A DNA stretch of 64,000 nucleotides from Anaerolineales bacterium UBA2395. Its GTDB lineage: Bacteria; Chloroflexota; Anaerolineae; Anaerolineales; Villigracilaceae. The translations under genes and the position numbers were made by a program. The stretch lies in contig DDSH01000012.1 of assembly GCA_002343775.1 (NCBI GenBank), positions 62,001-126,000 of the forward strand. Direction: 5' to 3'. Positions 24,542 to 33,202 of this stretch are shown piece by piece. Every line of letters starts with the position of its first letter. Position 1 is the first letter of the stretch. Under the pieces are notes generated by a model. That model had not been told where the DNA came from, did not search any database, and was given only the letters and a program-made list of their open reading frames with translations.

Positions 24542-27409
24542 ATGCAGCCACAATCTCCCCTTCAAATCCTTTTCATCGTCCGCCAGCCCAGTCTGAGCGA
24601 TTCACTGGCGCAGGTCTTAAGCGGATTCGGCTCCGCGCTGCGCTGGACGAGCGCCGCCACGCCCGCTGACGTGGCACAGGCGTTGGAATCCAAACTGGAC
24701 TTAATCCTTGCTGACCCGTTTGCGCTGGAACAGGGCGATACCATCGCGTATTACAAGGCGTTGCGCTGTCGTTTGGGAGCCGCGCCCCTGATTGCCCTGC
24801 TCCCCGCCGATACGCCCGAGTACCGTGACGCGGCGGTGCAAATGGGAGCCAACTACACGCTCGCATGGAGCGAGACCGCCACCGAGCTGCTGCCCGTCAT
24901 GGAACGCCTCTTGGGGCGGAAACGGCTGATTACGGGCGTATCGAAGTATATCGAAAACGCCGCCAGCCTCAGCGCCCCCGCTGGCGCGCCAGCCTTTGAC
25001 CCCAGCCTGACCGAGCGCAGCCGCATCAAAATTGAGCGGCTTGCCCAAAAAAGATCCATCCCCGAAAACTACAGCCTCCCCCCGATATCCCAATCCACCT
25101 TCCTGCGCGGGCTGACCTTTTCCGTCGCCGCGCCGATTTCGCCCGATACCGAGCGCGTCGTCCGCACCGCCTGCAATCTGAACTGCGGCTCGCATTTCTG
25201 CGGATTGAACGCGACCGTGCGTGGCGGGGAGATCGTCAAGATCGAAGCGGCGGATTTTCCCGACCCGCGCTACCGCCGTTTGTGCATGAAAGGCATTAGC
25301 CACGTGCAAATGCAGGCGCATCCAGAACGTCTGCTCACCCCGCTCAAACGCAATGGACAGCGCGGACAAGGAGAGTGGGAGTCAATTTCCTGGGAGCAGG
25401 CATTGGATGAAATCGCCAAAAAAATGCGCCGCCTGCGGGATGACTTTGGGGCGGAAAGCCTTGTTTTTCTGCCGTACTCGGGGCAACTCAGCGTGCTGAA
25501 CGGATTCAATGGAGTCTACCTGCGGCTGGCGGCGGCGCTGGGCGCGTCTGGCACGAGCCTGCGCGAATACGGAATTGACAGCGCCGTCCCGAGCGGAATC
25601 GAAGACACGCTCGGAGCGGGGTCAGGCTATTTGGCAAATGACTTTTCGGATCTGCCCAACTCGCGGCTGATTCTGATCTGGGGCGGCAACCCCGCCCAAA
25701 GCCGCATGAACTGGTGGAGTTTCTTCATGGACGCCAAACGGGCGGGTGCGCGGCTGGTGACGATTGACCCGCGCTTCAGCCTGACCGCCAGCAAAAGCGA
25801 CGAGTGGCTTCCCATCCGCGCTGGCACGGATTTACATCTGGCGCTTGCCATGCTCAGGCTGATTATCGAAAACGACTGGATGGACAGGGAATTCGTCCTG
25901 CGTCACACCGTCGCGCCGCTGTTGGTGCGCGAAGATAACGGGGAATTTCTCAGGCTGGAAAATGCCTCTCGAAACGGCGACCAACCCCAAAGTCTGGTTT
26001 GGGATGCGGAAGCGGGGCGCGCACTTCCCGCCGCGCAGTCGTCATCCCCAGCATTAAGCGGACGACATGTCGTCGCTGGAATCCCGTGCCGCACGGCTTT
26101 CGATTTCCTGCGCGAAATGCTCGCGCCTTACACGCCCGAATTTGCCGCCGAAAAGACGGGGCTGGACGCGGTGCAGATTTTACAGCTGACGCGCGAATAT
26201 GCCACCGTCAAGCCTGCCCGCATCATGACCTTGTACGGCATTGACCGCTGGAATCACGGCGCGACCTTCGGGCGGCTAATTGTCACGCTGGCGGCGTTTA
26301 CAGGCAATTTGGGGGTTCACGGCGGCGGCGTGGGCGTGGACGGCTCGCGCGAAGCGACCCTACCCGCCAGTGATTTCCCCACGCCCAACGGGAAGAGTCA
26401 TCGCCCTATCAACCCGCTGCTGCTCCCCGAACAGATTATTTCCGAACAGCCGCATCCCATCAAGTCCGTCTTCGTGGCGTTCGGCAACTGGATCAACCAA
26501 CTGCCCGACCAGAACCGCTTATTGCACGAAGCCCTGCCCAAACTGGAATTACTGGTGGTGGCGGATCATTTTATGACCGAGACAGCGCGTTTCGCCGACT
26601 ACGTTTTGCCCGCCGCGACTTTCTTTGAGCGGGAAGACATGGTGAAGGGACCTGGACCCTACATCCAATACCAGCCCGCCATCGTCGCGCCGCGCGGCGA
26701 ATGCCGCTCCGATTTCGAGATTGCGGCGGAGTTGGCGAAGCGGCTGGGCTGCGGGGACGCTTTCGAAAAGCCGCCGCGCGAATATCTGGTGGAGGTTCTG
26801 GCTCGCAACGAAGATACCCGTGCCATTGCGCTGGATGAGTTAATCGCGCAAGGCGTGATGAAACGCCGCCTGCCTCTGGACTGGGAAGTGATGCACCGCG
26901 ATTTGCATTTCCACACCCCCAGCGGGCGTGTGGAATTTTACGTCGAGCGGCTGCTGCCTTTCGGACGCGCCCTGCCCAAGTACGAACCGCCGCTGGAAGC
27001 CTTTCTAGGGAACGAACTTTCGCCGCGTTACCCGCTGGTCTGCCTGACGGAACACAGCCGTTACCGCGTCCATTCCACCTTTAGCAATGCGCCCTGGTTG
27101 CGCGAAATCGAAACCGAACCCCGCGCCGCTGTCCATCCGCTCGAAGCGGAACGGCGCGGCATCGTCGAGCGCGATTGGGTTCGCATCTACAACGGGCGCG
27201 GGCACGTCACCCTGCGCGTCCACCTAAGTCAAGCCGTGCCGCCTGGAACAGTTTATCTCAGCCAGGGCTGGCAATCTGTGGATTTTCAGAATGGGCATGC
27301 CCAATCGCTCACGCACGCGCGTGGCAACGCCGCCAACGCTTTCGGCGAAAACAGTTCCTTCTCCGACGTGTTGGTGGAGATGGAGAAAACAGGGGAGAGC
27401 CTGCCATGA
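24542..27409 (+). CDS. Molybdopterin oxidoreductase with N-terminal pseudo-receiver domain
   Basis: 955 residues. Residues 1-125 resemble a response-regulator receiver: beta strand QILFIV, then DLILAD with Asp58 at the phospho-site. However, the DD pair is R14-Q15 and the conserved Thr and Lys are missing, so it is a degenerate receiver. A linker (about 125-205) leads into a DMSO-reductase-family catalytic subunit: CNLNCGSHFC...LCMKG for a 4Fe-4S cluster, LIWGGNPAQSRMNWW for pterin binding, and probable Mo ligand Ser in EYGIDSAVPSG. The C-terminal molybdopterin-dinucleotide domain is EHSRYRVHSTFSNAPWLRE. No Tat signal, so the enzyme should stay in the cytoplasm. It overlaps the FeS subunit gene by 4 nt. 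Confidence 0.9.
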   Translation: MQPQSPLQILFIVRQPSLSDSLAQVLSGFGSALRWTSAATPADVAQALESKLDLILADPFALEQGDTIAYYKALRCRLGAAPLIALLPADTPEYRDAAVQMGANYTLAWSETATELLPVMERLLGRKRLITGVSKYIENAASLSAPAGAPAFDPSLTERSRIKIERLAQKRSIPENYSLPPISQSTFLRGLTFSVAAPISPDTERVVRTACNLNCGSHFCGLNATVRGGEIVKIEAADFPDPRYRRLCMKGISHVQMQAHPERLLTPLKRNGQRGQGEWESISWEQALDEIAKKMRRLRDDFGAESLVFLPYSGQLSVLNGFNGVYLRLAAALGASGTSLREYGIDSAVPSGIEDTLGAGSGYLANDFSDLPNSRLILIWGGNPAQSRMNWWSFFMDAKRAGARLVTIDPRFSLTASKSDEWLPIRAGTDLHLALAMLRLIIENDWMDREFVLRHTVAPLLVREDNGEFLRLENASRNGDQPQSLVWDAEAGRALPAAQSSSPALSGRHVVAGIPCRTAFDFLREMLAPYTPEFAAEKTGLDAVQILQLTREYATVKPARIMTLYGIDRWNHGATFGRLIVTLAAFTGNLGVHGGGVGVDGSREATLPASDFPTPNGKSHRPINPLLLPEQIISEQPHPIKSVFVAFGNWINQLPDQNRLLHEALPKLELLVVADHFMTETARFADYVLPAATFFEREDMVKGPGPYIQYQPAIVAPRGECRSDFEIAAELAKRLGCGDAFEKPPREYLVEVLARNEDTRAIALDELIAQGVMKRRLPLDWEVMHRDLHFHTPSGRVEFYVERLLPFGRALPKYEPPLEAFLGNELSPRYPLVCLTEHSRYRVHSTFSNAPWLREIETEPRAAVHPLEAERRGIVERDWVRIYNGRGHVTLRVHLSQAVPPGTVYLSQGWQSVDFQNGHAQSLTHARGNAANAFGENSSFSDVLVEMEKTGESLP

Positions 27410-28026
27410 CAAAGCGCCTGGTGATGGTCATTGACCTGCAAGCCTGCACGGGATGCAACACCTGCTCGGTGGCGTGCAAACAGGAGAATAACCTACCCGA
27501 CGGCGTGTGGTGGACTCAGGTGGTCACGCTGGGCGACAACGGCAATGATTCGCCTGCGGGCGAATACCCGAATTTGTTCATGGATTATCTGCCGCTGGGC
27601 TGCCAGCACTGCGTCAACGCGCCCTGTGTGGAAGTCTGCCCGTCGGGCGCAACGGCACAAACCGAAGACGGGCTGGTCATTCAAGACCCCACCCAATGCG
27701 GCGGCTGCCGCTACTGTATGCTGGTCTGTCCCTACACGGGTGTGCGAGTCTTCGCGGGCGAAACCCTGCGCTACTCTCTGCCCTTCCCGACGGGCGACAA
27801 CCCAATGATTCATCGTCCATTCACGGTGGAGAAGTGCAATTTCTGCGCCCACCGCCTCAAGCGCGGACTACTCCCCGCCTGCGTGGATTCCTGCCCGATG
27901 GTGGCGCGTACCTTCGGCGATTTGGGCGACCCAAACAGCGAAGTTTCCAAACTGTTGCGCGAACGTCCGCATTTTCAACTGCTGGTGGAAAAAGGCGCCG
28001 ACCCCTCCACCTTTTACCTGACCTGA
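27406..28026 (+). CDS. DmsB-like 4Fe-4S electron-transfer subunit
   Basis: 206 residues. Four Cys clusters are seen: CTGCNTCSVACKQEN, CQHCVNAPCVEVCPSGA, CGGCRYCMLVCPYTG and CNFCAHRLKRGLLPACVDSCP, as in DmsB/NrfC-type subunits that bind four 4Fe-4S clusters. Start codon overlaps the stop of the molybdoenzyme (ATGA), showing translational coupling. No membrane anchor gene follows, so this pair may form a soluble enzyme or dock on another protein. Confidence 0.92.
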   Translation: MTKRLVMVIDLQACTGCNTCSVACKQENNLPDGVWWTQVVTLGDNGNDSPAGEYPNLFMDYLPLGCQHCVNAPCVEVCPSGATAQTEDGLVIQDPTQCGGCRYCMLVCPYTGVRVFAGETLRYSLPFPTGDNPMIHRPFTVEKCNFCAHRLKRGLLPACVDSCPMVARTFGDLGDPNSEVSKLLRERPHFQLLVEKGADPSTFYLT

Positions 28027-28029
28027 ACC

Positions 28030-28728
28030 ATGCTGAACCCTGTCTCCGTTTCTGACCCTTTCCAAAACGCCTTTGGCATCCTCACACAGGTTGCCAGGGA
28101 TCGCGGCTGCGTCTATCGCTGGCTGGCGCTTGGGTTTTACGCGCCCGATGAAGAATTGGTTCGGTCACTGCGGGAAGGGTTGCTGAAACAGGAATTGACT
28201 CAGGCAACCTACTGGCTCGGCATGGATCAGCGTCCACTGTCGGATTGTTTAAATGAAGTGAACGCCTATGCTAACGCCAGCCTGCCTGAATTGCAGGCTG
28301 CCTACGAAGCGCTCTTCGGCAAGAACGTCTCGCGCATTGCCGCCCGCGAATCCGCCTATTTGTGGCGCTCGGTCACGCACCCTGCGGACGCAGCGGGAGA
28401 GTTGGACCGCGCCCTCATCAACATCTACAGGCAATACGGACTTAAACCGCAAACAGGCGCGGAAGACAGCTTGTCCGTTCAACTGGAATTTATCGCCTAT
28501 CTCTGTCAGTTGGAGACCCAAGCCTGGCAGGCGGGGACTTCCCAAACCGCCCGCGAACTGCGCCGTCAGGAACGCGCCTTCCTCGCCGACCACTTGGGAC
28601 GCTGGCTGCCCGAATTTTGTCAGCGCGTGGAGGAAAGGGCATTGCCATCCTTTTATACAGCATTATCCGCGTTCGCCTTCCGCTGGACGAAACTGGAATA
28701 CGGACCTGGATATTCCTCTTTGAGTTAA
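28030..28728 (+). CDS. TorD/DmsD-family molybdoenzyme chaperone
   Basis: 232 residues, all-helical. It carries the family hallmarks LQAAYEALFGKN (Y-x-x-LF), the acidic/aromatic ESAYLWRS and VQLEFIAYLCQLE in place of the E-P-x-DH region. TorD-type chaperones bind the apo-molybdoenzyme and assist cofactor insertion before release or Tat export. It lies 3 nt after the FeS subunit gene, so it likely serves the 955-residue enzyme. Confidence 0.85.
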   Translation: MLNPVSVSDPFQNAFGILTQVARDRGCVYRWLALGFYAPDEELVRSLREGLLKQELTQATYWLGMDQRPLSDCLNEVNAYANASLPELQAAYEALFGKNVSRIAARESAYLWRSVTHPADAAGELDRALINIYRQYGLKPQTGAEDSLSVQLEFIAYLCQLETQAWQAGTSQTARELRRQERAFLADHLGRWLPEFCQRVEERALPSFYTALSAFAFRWTKLEYGPGYSSLS

Positions 28729-28729
28729 C

Positions 28730-30649
28730 ATGCCTGCCATTTACTTCATCTACGGTCTCGCATTTTTCAGCCTCGGCATGGTCATCTGGGTGGAGAAGCG
28801 CCACGCCAGTGACCTGCCGCTGGCGCACCAACTTCCCTGGCTGGCGGCATTTGCATTTACTCACAGTCTGGTGGAGTGGCTGGAGATGTTTGTCATGCTC
28901 CAGCCCCTACACACTCCGCATGCCGCGCTGGATATCGCCCATGCCGCGCTCTTGCCGCTCTCCAGCCTGTTCCTGGTTCGCTTCGGCATTGGTCTGATTA
29001 ATGAAGCAGGTCCCCTGCCCGATTGGATGACCCTCGCTCCCGTCGTCCTGATCGTGCCGCTGGGTCTGTTACTCGGCTTTGCCCTCATCGTCATCCTCAG
29101 TTCAAATTCCACACTGCTGATGGCGGAAATTTGGTCGCGCTATCTCCTTTATTTCCCTGGCAACCTGTTGGCGGGGTTTGGCTTTCTCAGGCAGTCGCGC
29201 CACATTCGAGATTCATATCCTGTACAGGCTTCGCGTTTTCTCAAATTCATATCCACCGCCTTCTTTATCAACGCCGTCGCAGCGGGGTTGATTCCTCCCG
29301 CTGGAACGGGGGGACTGCCCGCCCTAATCAACGAAGAAAGTTTCCTCACCCTTGCCGGACATCCTGTTCAAATCTGGCGGGCTGTCATGGCGGTTGCCAT
29401 TGCCCTGTTGTTCGTGGGCGTGCTGCGAATTTTCGAGTTCGAGCGCAGCCGCAAGGTGACGGAACTCGAAAACCAAAAAGAAGAGGCCCAACGCGCCACT
29501 CTCTCCGCCCAAACTCAAGCGCTCCAAACATCCGAAGCCTGGACCGACTCGCTGGTGGACATTAGCCGCCGCATCGCCAATCTCGAGGATGTAGACTCAA
29601 TTCTTCGCGTTATCACACACAGCGCCCGCTGCCTGCTGCAAGCGGATATTGCCGCCCTGGCATTATGGAACGAAGATCTGACCGCGCTGGAGATTCGCTG
29701 TGCCGCCCTGCCCGAAGGCGCGCCGCCCAGGAATTTCGGCAGGGTTGAAACGCCCCACCTATTGACCGCCGCCCGAAAAGCCGACCCCAGCCTCTTCCCG
29801 CAGAACTTCGCTTCTTCTCTAAACTTTTGGGATTGTCCCGCCCTCGAACGGGAAATCCGCGCCGCCGCCTTTGTGCCGCTTCGCCTGGATGCCCAACCCA
29901 TCGGCGTTTTCTGGGTCGGTAGGGAAGCAGGCTCCATCTTCTCCACAGGCAACCTGCTGGGGCTGGAGCGTCTCGCCGCCCAGACCGTCATCGCTCTCGA
30001 ACACGCCATGATGACCTCCCGCCTGCAATCCCTGGCAACGATGGAAGAACGCGGACGCATTGCCCGCGAAATGCACGATGGGCTGGCGCAGGTACTGGGC
30101 TATGTCGGTATGGAACTCCAAACCATCGAAGCCCTGACGCATGCCCAGAATCAAGAAGCGGTTCTGTCCGAACTCCAGCAGGCACAGCGCAGCGTCCAAC
30201 TCGCCCAAGCGGACGTGCGCGAAAACATCCTCAGCCTGCGTACCACTCTGTCCAACGAAAAGGGCTTGCTCCCCGCTTTGCGCGAATACATCGAAGAGTT
30301 TGGTGTGCAAACGGGCATCCAAATGCAATTCCAATGTGGGCTGACCAGCGACCCCGCCCTATCTCCGCTGGCGGAGGCCCAGCTGACGCGCATCATTCAG
30401 GAAGCCCTCACGAACGTCCGCAAACACGCCCGCGCCGAACACGCCCAAGTGCAGATTGCCCAGCGCAACGGTTCCCTGCGCGTTATCGTCAGCGACGACG
30501 GCATCGGCTTCGAGTGCGCTTCCAAGCCTGGGCATTACGGACTGGTCACCATGCGCGAGCGCGCGGAATCCGCAGGCGGCGGATTGATTGTCACCTCGCA
30601 GCCAGGTACAGGCACCAGCGTCGAAACCTGGTTGCCTGTGCTGAAATAG
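28730..30649 (+). CDS. 7-TM GAF-domain sensor histidine kinase
   Basis: 639 residues. About seven hydrophobic helices cover residues 1-235. A short coiled coil is followed by a GAF-like domain (about 270-435), then HisKA_3 RGRIAREMHDGLAQVLG (His449) and HATPase motifs LTNVRKHARAEH and SDDGIGFE. The membrane half resembles 7-TM sensor modules, so the signal may be membrane-bound (quinone, lipid) with a second, cytoplasmic, GAF input. It follows the TorD gene by 1 nt and pairs with the next response regulator, all inside the molybdoenzyme operon. Confidence 0.92.
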   Translation: MPAIYFIYGLAFFSLGMVIWVEKRHASDLPLAHQLPWLAAFAFTHSLVEWLEMFVMLQPLHTPHAALDIAHAALLPLSSLFLVRFGIGLINEAGPLPDWMTLAPVVLIVPLGLLLGFALIVILSSNSTLLMAEIWSRYLLYFPGNLLAGFGFLRQSRHIRDSYPVQASRFLKFISTAFFINAVAAGLIPPAGTGGLPALINEESFLTLAGHPVQIWRAVMAVAIALLFVGVLRIFEFERSRKVTELENQKEEAQRATLSAQTQALQTSEAWTDSLVDISRRIANLEDVDSILRVITHSARCLLQADIAALALWNEDLTALEIRCAALPEGAPPRNFGRVETPHLLTAARKADPSLFPQNFASSLNFWDCPALEREIRAAAFVPLRLDAQPIGVFWVGREAGSIFSTGNLLGLERLAAQTVIALEHAMMTSRLQSLATMEERGRIAREMHDGLAQVLGYVGMELQTIEALTHAQNQEAVLSELQQAQRSVQLAQADVRENILSLRTTLSNEKGLLPALREYIEEFGVQTGIQMQFQCGLTSDPALSPLAEAQLTRIIQEALTNVRKHARAEHAQVQIAQRNGSLRVIVSDDGIGFECASKPGHYGLVTMRERAESAGGGLIVTSQPGTGTSVETWLPVLK

Positions 30650-30663
30650 ATAAAGGAGTATGA

Positions 30664-31320
30664 ATGAATCCCCTCAAAACCCTGATCGTAGATGATCATG
30701 CCCTCTTTCGGCAGGGACTCATCAGCCTGATGAAGACCCGCCCCGATCTGGTGCAAGTCATTGGCGAAGCCTCCAGTGGAGCGCAGGCGGTGCAACTCGC
30801 CGCCAAAATGCGCCCTGACCTGGCGCTGCTCGATATTTACATGCCCGAAGGGGACGGGCTTCACACCGCGCGCGAGATTCGCAAAATCTCACCCGAAACC
30901 GCCATCGTCATCCTGACCTCTTCCGAGCAGGACGAACATCTGCGTGAGGCATTTCGGCTGGGCGCAGCGGGCTACCTGCTAAAAGACCTCAACGCCAACG
31001 AGTTGTTCGACCTGCTGGCGGGCGTGACCAGCGGCGAACCCGTCATCACCCGCGCCATGGCAGCCCGCCTGCTCAAACAGACTCTCTACATGCCCGAAAA
31101 ATCGCGTCCGCATCTTGAAACGCTGACCGAGCGCGAAGTCGAAGTGTTGAGACTGGTGGCACAGGGCGAGAGCAACCCGCACATCGCCGAAACGCTGTGC
31201 ATCACGGTCAACACCGTCAAGACTCATCTGAAAAACATCCTGGCGAAACTGCAATTGGAAAACCGCACCCAGGTCGCGGCGTACGCAGCGCAAAACGGAT
31301 TTATTTCACAGACTGATTAA
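30664..31320 (+). CDS. NarL/LuxR-family response regulator
   Basis: 218 residues. Receiver with DD (10-11), phospho-acceptor Asp57 in LALLDIYMPEGDG and Lys in YLLKDL. LuxR HTH LTEREVEVLRLVAQGESNPHIAETLCITVNTVKTHLKNI (about residues 156-194). Start preceded by AAAGGAGTATGA. Cognate to the 7-TM kinase; second of two NarL-type regulators flanking the molybdoenzyme genes. Confidence 0.95.
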   Translation: MNPLKTLIVDDHALFRQGLISLMKTRPDLVQVIGEASSGAQAVQLAAKMRPDLALLDIYMPEGDGLHTAREIRKISPETAIVILTSSEQDEHLREAFRLGAAGYLLKDLNANELFDLLAGVTSGEPVITRAMAARLLKQTLYMPEKSRPHLETLTEREVEVLRLVAQGESNPHIAETLCITVNTVKTHLKNILAKLQLENRTQVAAYAAQNGFISQTD

Positions 31321-31330
31321 GGAGACTCAA

Positions 31331-32011
31331 GTGACCACACCCACCACCCTCGATTGGACAGAAACTCTGACAGGCGAAATGCTCTTATTCGGCTTGCTGG
31401 GGCACGCATTCCAAAACTACCCCGCCGCCGAAGAACGTCCCTGGCTGCAAACACTCGTAGACGAAGAGATGTTTGAGGAAGCGCCCTTCGCCGCCTCACA
31501 GCCTGACGTGATCGAAGGCTTGCGGCTTTTGCAGGAATGGAGCCGCGCAGGTTTGAGCGACTCCGCTTGTGAAGACCTGCAGAGCGACTACACCCACACC
31601 TTCATCGGTCCTGACAAGGTGCGAGTCGCCCTGTGGGAATCGGTATATTTCAGCAAGGAACGCCTCACCTTTCAGGAACAAACCCTAGGCGTGCGCGGCT
31701 GGTATCGCCGCTTCGGCTTGCAGGCGGAACGCATCTACCACGAACCCGACGACCACATCGGTCTCGAACTGGCGTTCCTCGCCCTTCTGGCGCAGCGCGG
31801 CATCTCCGCGCTGGAGCGGGGCGAACAGGACGAATTCAACCAACTCCTGCGCGCCCAGCGCGAATTTTTCGACCAGCATCCCAACCAGTGGGCTACCACA
31901 TTCTGCGAAGGTGTCCTCGAACACGCCCGCACGCCCTTCTACAAAGGACTGGCGCTGCTGACGCGTGGCGCATTGATCGAACTGGCGGAAATCCTTCCCA
32001 ACGGGAGATAA
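31331..32011 (+). CDS. Second TorD-family chaperone
   Basis: 226 residues from a GTG start with AAGGAGACTCAA upstream. Helical TorD-like fold: LQSDYTHTFIGPDKVRVALWESVYFSKE (the Y-x-x-x-F-G and P-x-E-S-x-Y pattern at about residues 85-112) and EPDDHIGLELAFLALLAQR, a clear version of the E-P-x-D-H motif. It differs enough from the 28030 protein to serve another client, most simply the Tat-exported DmsA-like enzyme encoded downstream. Confidence 0.88.
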   Translation: MTTPTTLDWTETLTGEMLLFGLLGHAFQNYPAAEERPWLQTLVDEEMFEEAPFAASQPDVIEGLRLLQEWSRAGLSDSACEDLQSDYTHTFIGPDKVRVALWESVYFSKERLTFQEQTLGVRGWYRRFGLQAERIYHEPDDHIGLELAFLALLAQRGISALERGEQDEFNQLLRAQREFFDQHPNQWATTFCEGVLEHARTPFYKGLALLTRGALIELAEILPNGR

Positions 32012-32017
32012 TAGCCT

Positions 32018-33202
32018 GTGAATCTCTTTACTGCGGCAGAACGACTGGCAGCGATTGACCGCTCCGAAATCACGCTGGACGCGGCGCGTTGTTTGCATTC
32101 CCACGATAAATTCTCCACTTGCGAAGCCTGCCTGAACGTCTGCCCTGCAGATGCGATTCAAGCGGATAAACCGCCGCTCCTCGACTCCACCGCCTGCACC
32201 TCCTGCCTGACCTGTTTACCGCTCTGTCCATCAGGCGCTTTCTCCGCTGATGATTCCGTCGCCGATCTGCTGAACTGCGCGGCGCGCGTCGAAAGCCGCG
32301 CCGTGGAATTGGTCTGTCAGGCGCACCCCCGCGCTGAAACGGGTCTCTCCGCCGAAGCGACGGGAATCCGACTGCGCGGCTGTCTGGCGGGACTGGGCGG
32401 CGGAACGTACCTCGCGCTGGCGGCGCTGGGCGTGGAGCAAATCACGCTGCGGCTGGACGCCTGCGGCGAATGTCTCTGGGTTTCCCTGCGCGGACAGGTG
32501 GAGAGGCAATTCAATGAAGCGAAGCAATTGTTGTCTGCTTGGGGCAGGGCGGAGACTCTACGCCTGACCGACGCGCTGACCGAACCCGTCGAACGCCCAT
32601 TGTGGGACGCGAAAAATCCACCTCTCTCGCGGCGTGATATGTTCTTACTGGTTTCCCGTCAGGGACAGATTGCCCTGGCGCGCGCTATCGAGAACCAGCC
32701 CGCTAAAGCGGGCAAAAGCATTGGGCGGAATCGGACGCGCATGATCCATGCCGCCGCGCAATTTGGAGACTTACAGGACAGCGGCGTATCGCTGGCGGGC
32801 ATGGACTTTGCTATGCTGACGGTCAACGACTCCTGCTCGGCATGTGGCTCGTGTGCCCGCATCTGTCCCACCGCCGCGCTGACTATTGAGTTGGATGAAG
32901 AAGCCCATCGTTACGCCCTGCGCTTTTCGCCCAAAGAGTGCATCAACTGTGAAGCCTGCCTGCACGTCTGCATGGAAAAAGCCGTCGGCGTGGATTCGGC
33001 TCCTACGGCGGAACAGGTTTGGGGTCCGAAAGAGGCGGTTCTTCTTCAAAGTGGGGAACTCTCGCGCTGTGAGCATTGCAGTGCGCTGTTCGCCGCCCGC
33101 GAGGAAAACCACCTTTGTCCCACCTGCGAATATCGCAGAAAAAATCCGTTTGGCTCGCGCCTGCCAGCAGGCATGGTCCTGCCTGGAGGAATGAAACGAT
33201 GA
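32018..33202 (+). CDS. Polyferredoxin with C-terminal zinc-ribbon-like tail
   Basis: 394 residues from a GTG start. An N-terminal pair of 4Fe-4S motifs (CEACLNVCPADA, CTSCLTCLPLCPSGA), a central domain with scattered Cys (CQAHP, RGCLAG, DACGEC) that looks like an NADH/heterodisulfide-type electron-transfer fold, and a second pair (CSACGSCARICPTAA, CINCEACLHVCMEKA). The tail CEHC-x12-CPTC is a probable zinc ribbon. No membrane segment. It overlaps the radical SAM gene by 3 nt, so they should work together. Likely delivers electrons to the radical SAM enzyme or to a molybdoenzyme. Confidence 0.85.
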   Translation: MNLFTAAERLAAIDRSEITLDAARCLHSHDKFSTCEACLNVCPADAIQADKPPLLDSTACTSCLTCLPLCPSGAFSADDSVADLLNCAARVESRAVELVCQAHPRAETGLSAEATGIRLRGCLAGLGGGTYLALAALGVEQITLRLDACGECLWVSLRGQVERQFNEAKQLLSAWGRAETLRLTDALTEPVERPLWDAKNPPLSRRDMFLLVSRQGQIALARAIENQPAKAGKSIGRNRTRMIHAAAQFGDLQDSGVSLAGMDFAMLTVNDSCSACGSCARICPTAALTIELDEEAHRYALRFSPKECINCEACLHVCMEKAVGVDSAPTAEQVWGPKEAVLLQSGELSRCEHCSALFAAREENHLCPTCEYRRKNPFGSRLPAGMVLPGGMKR

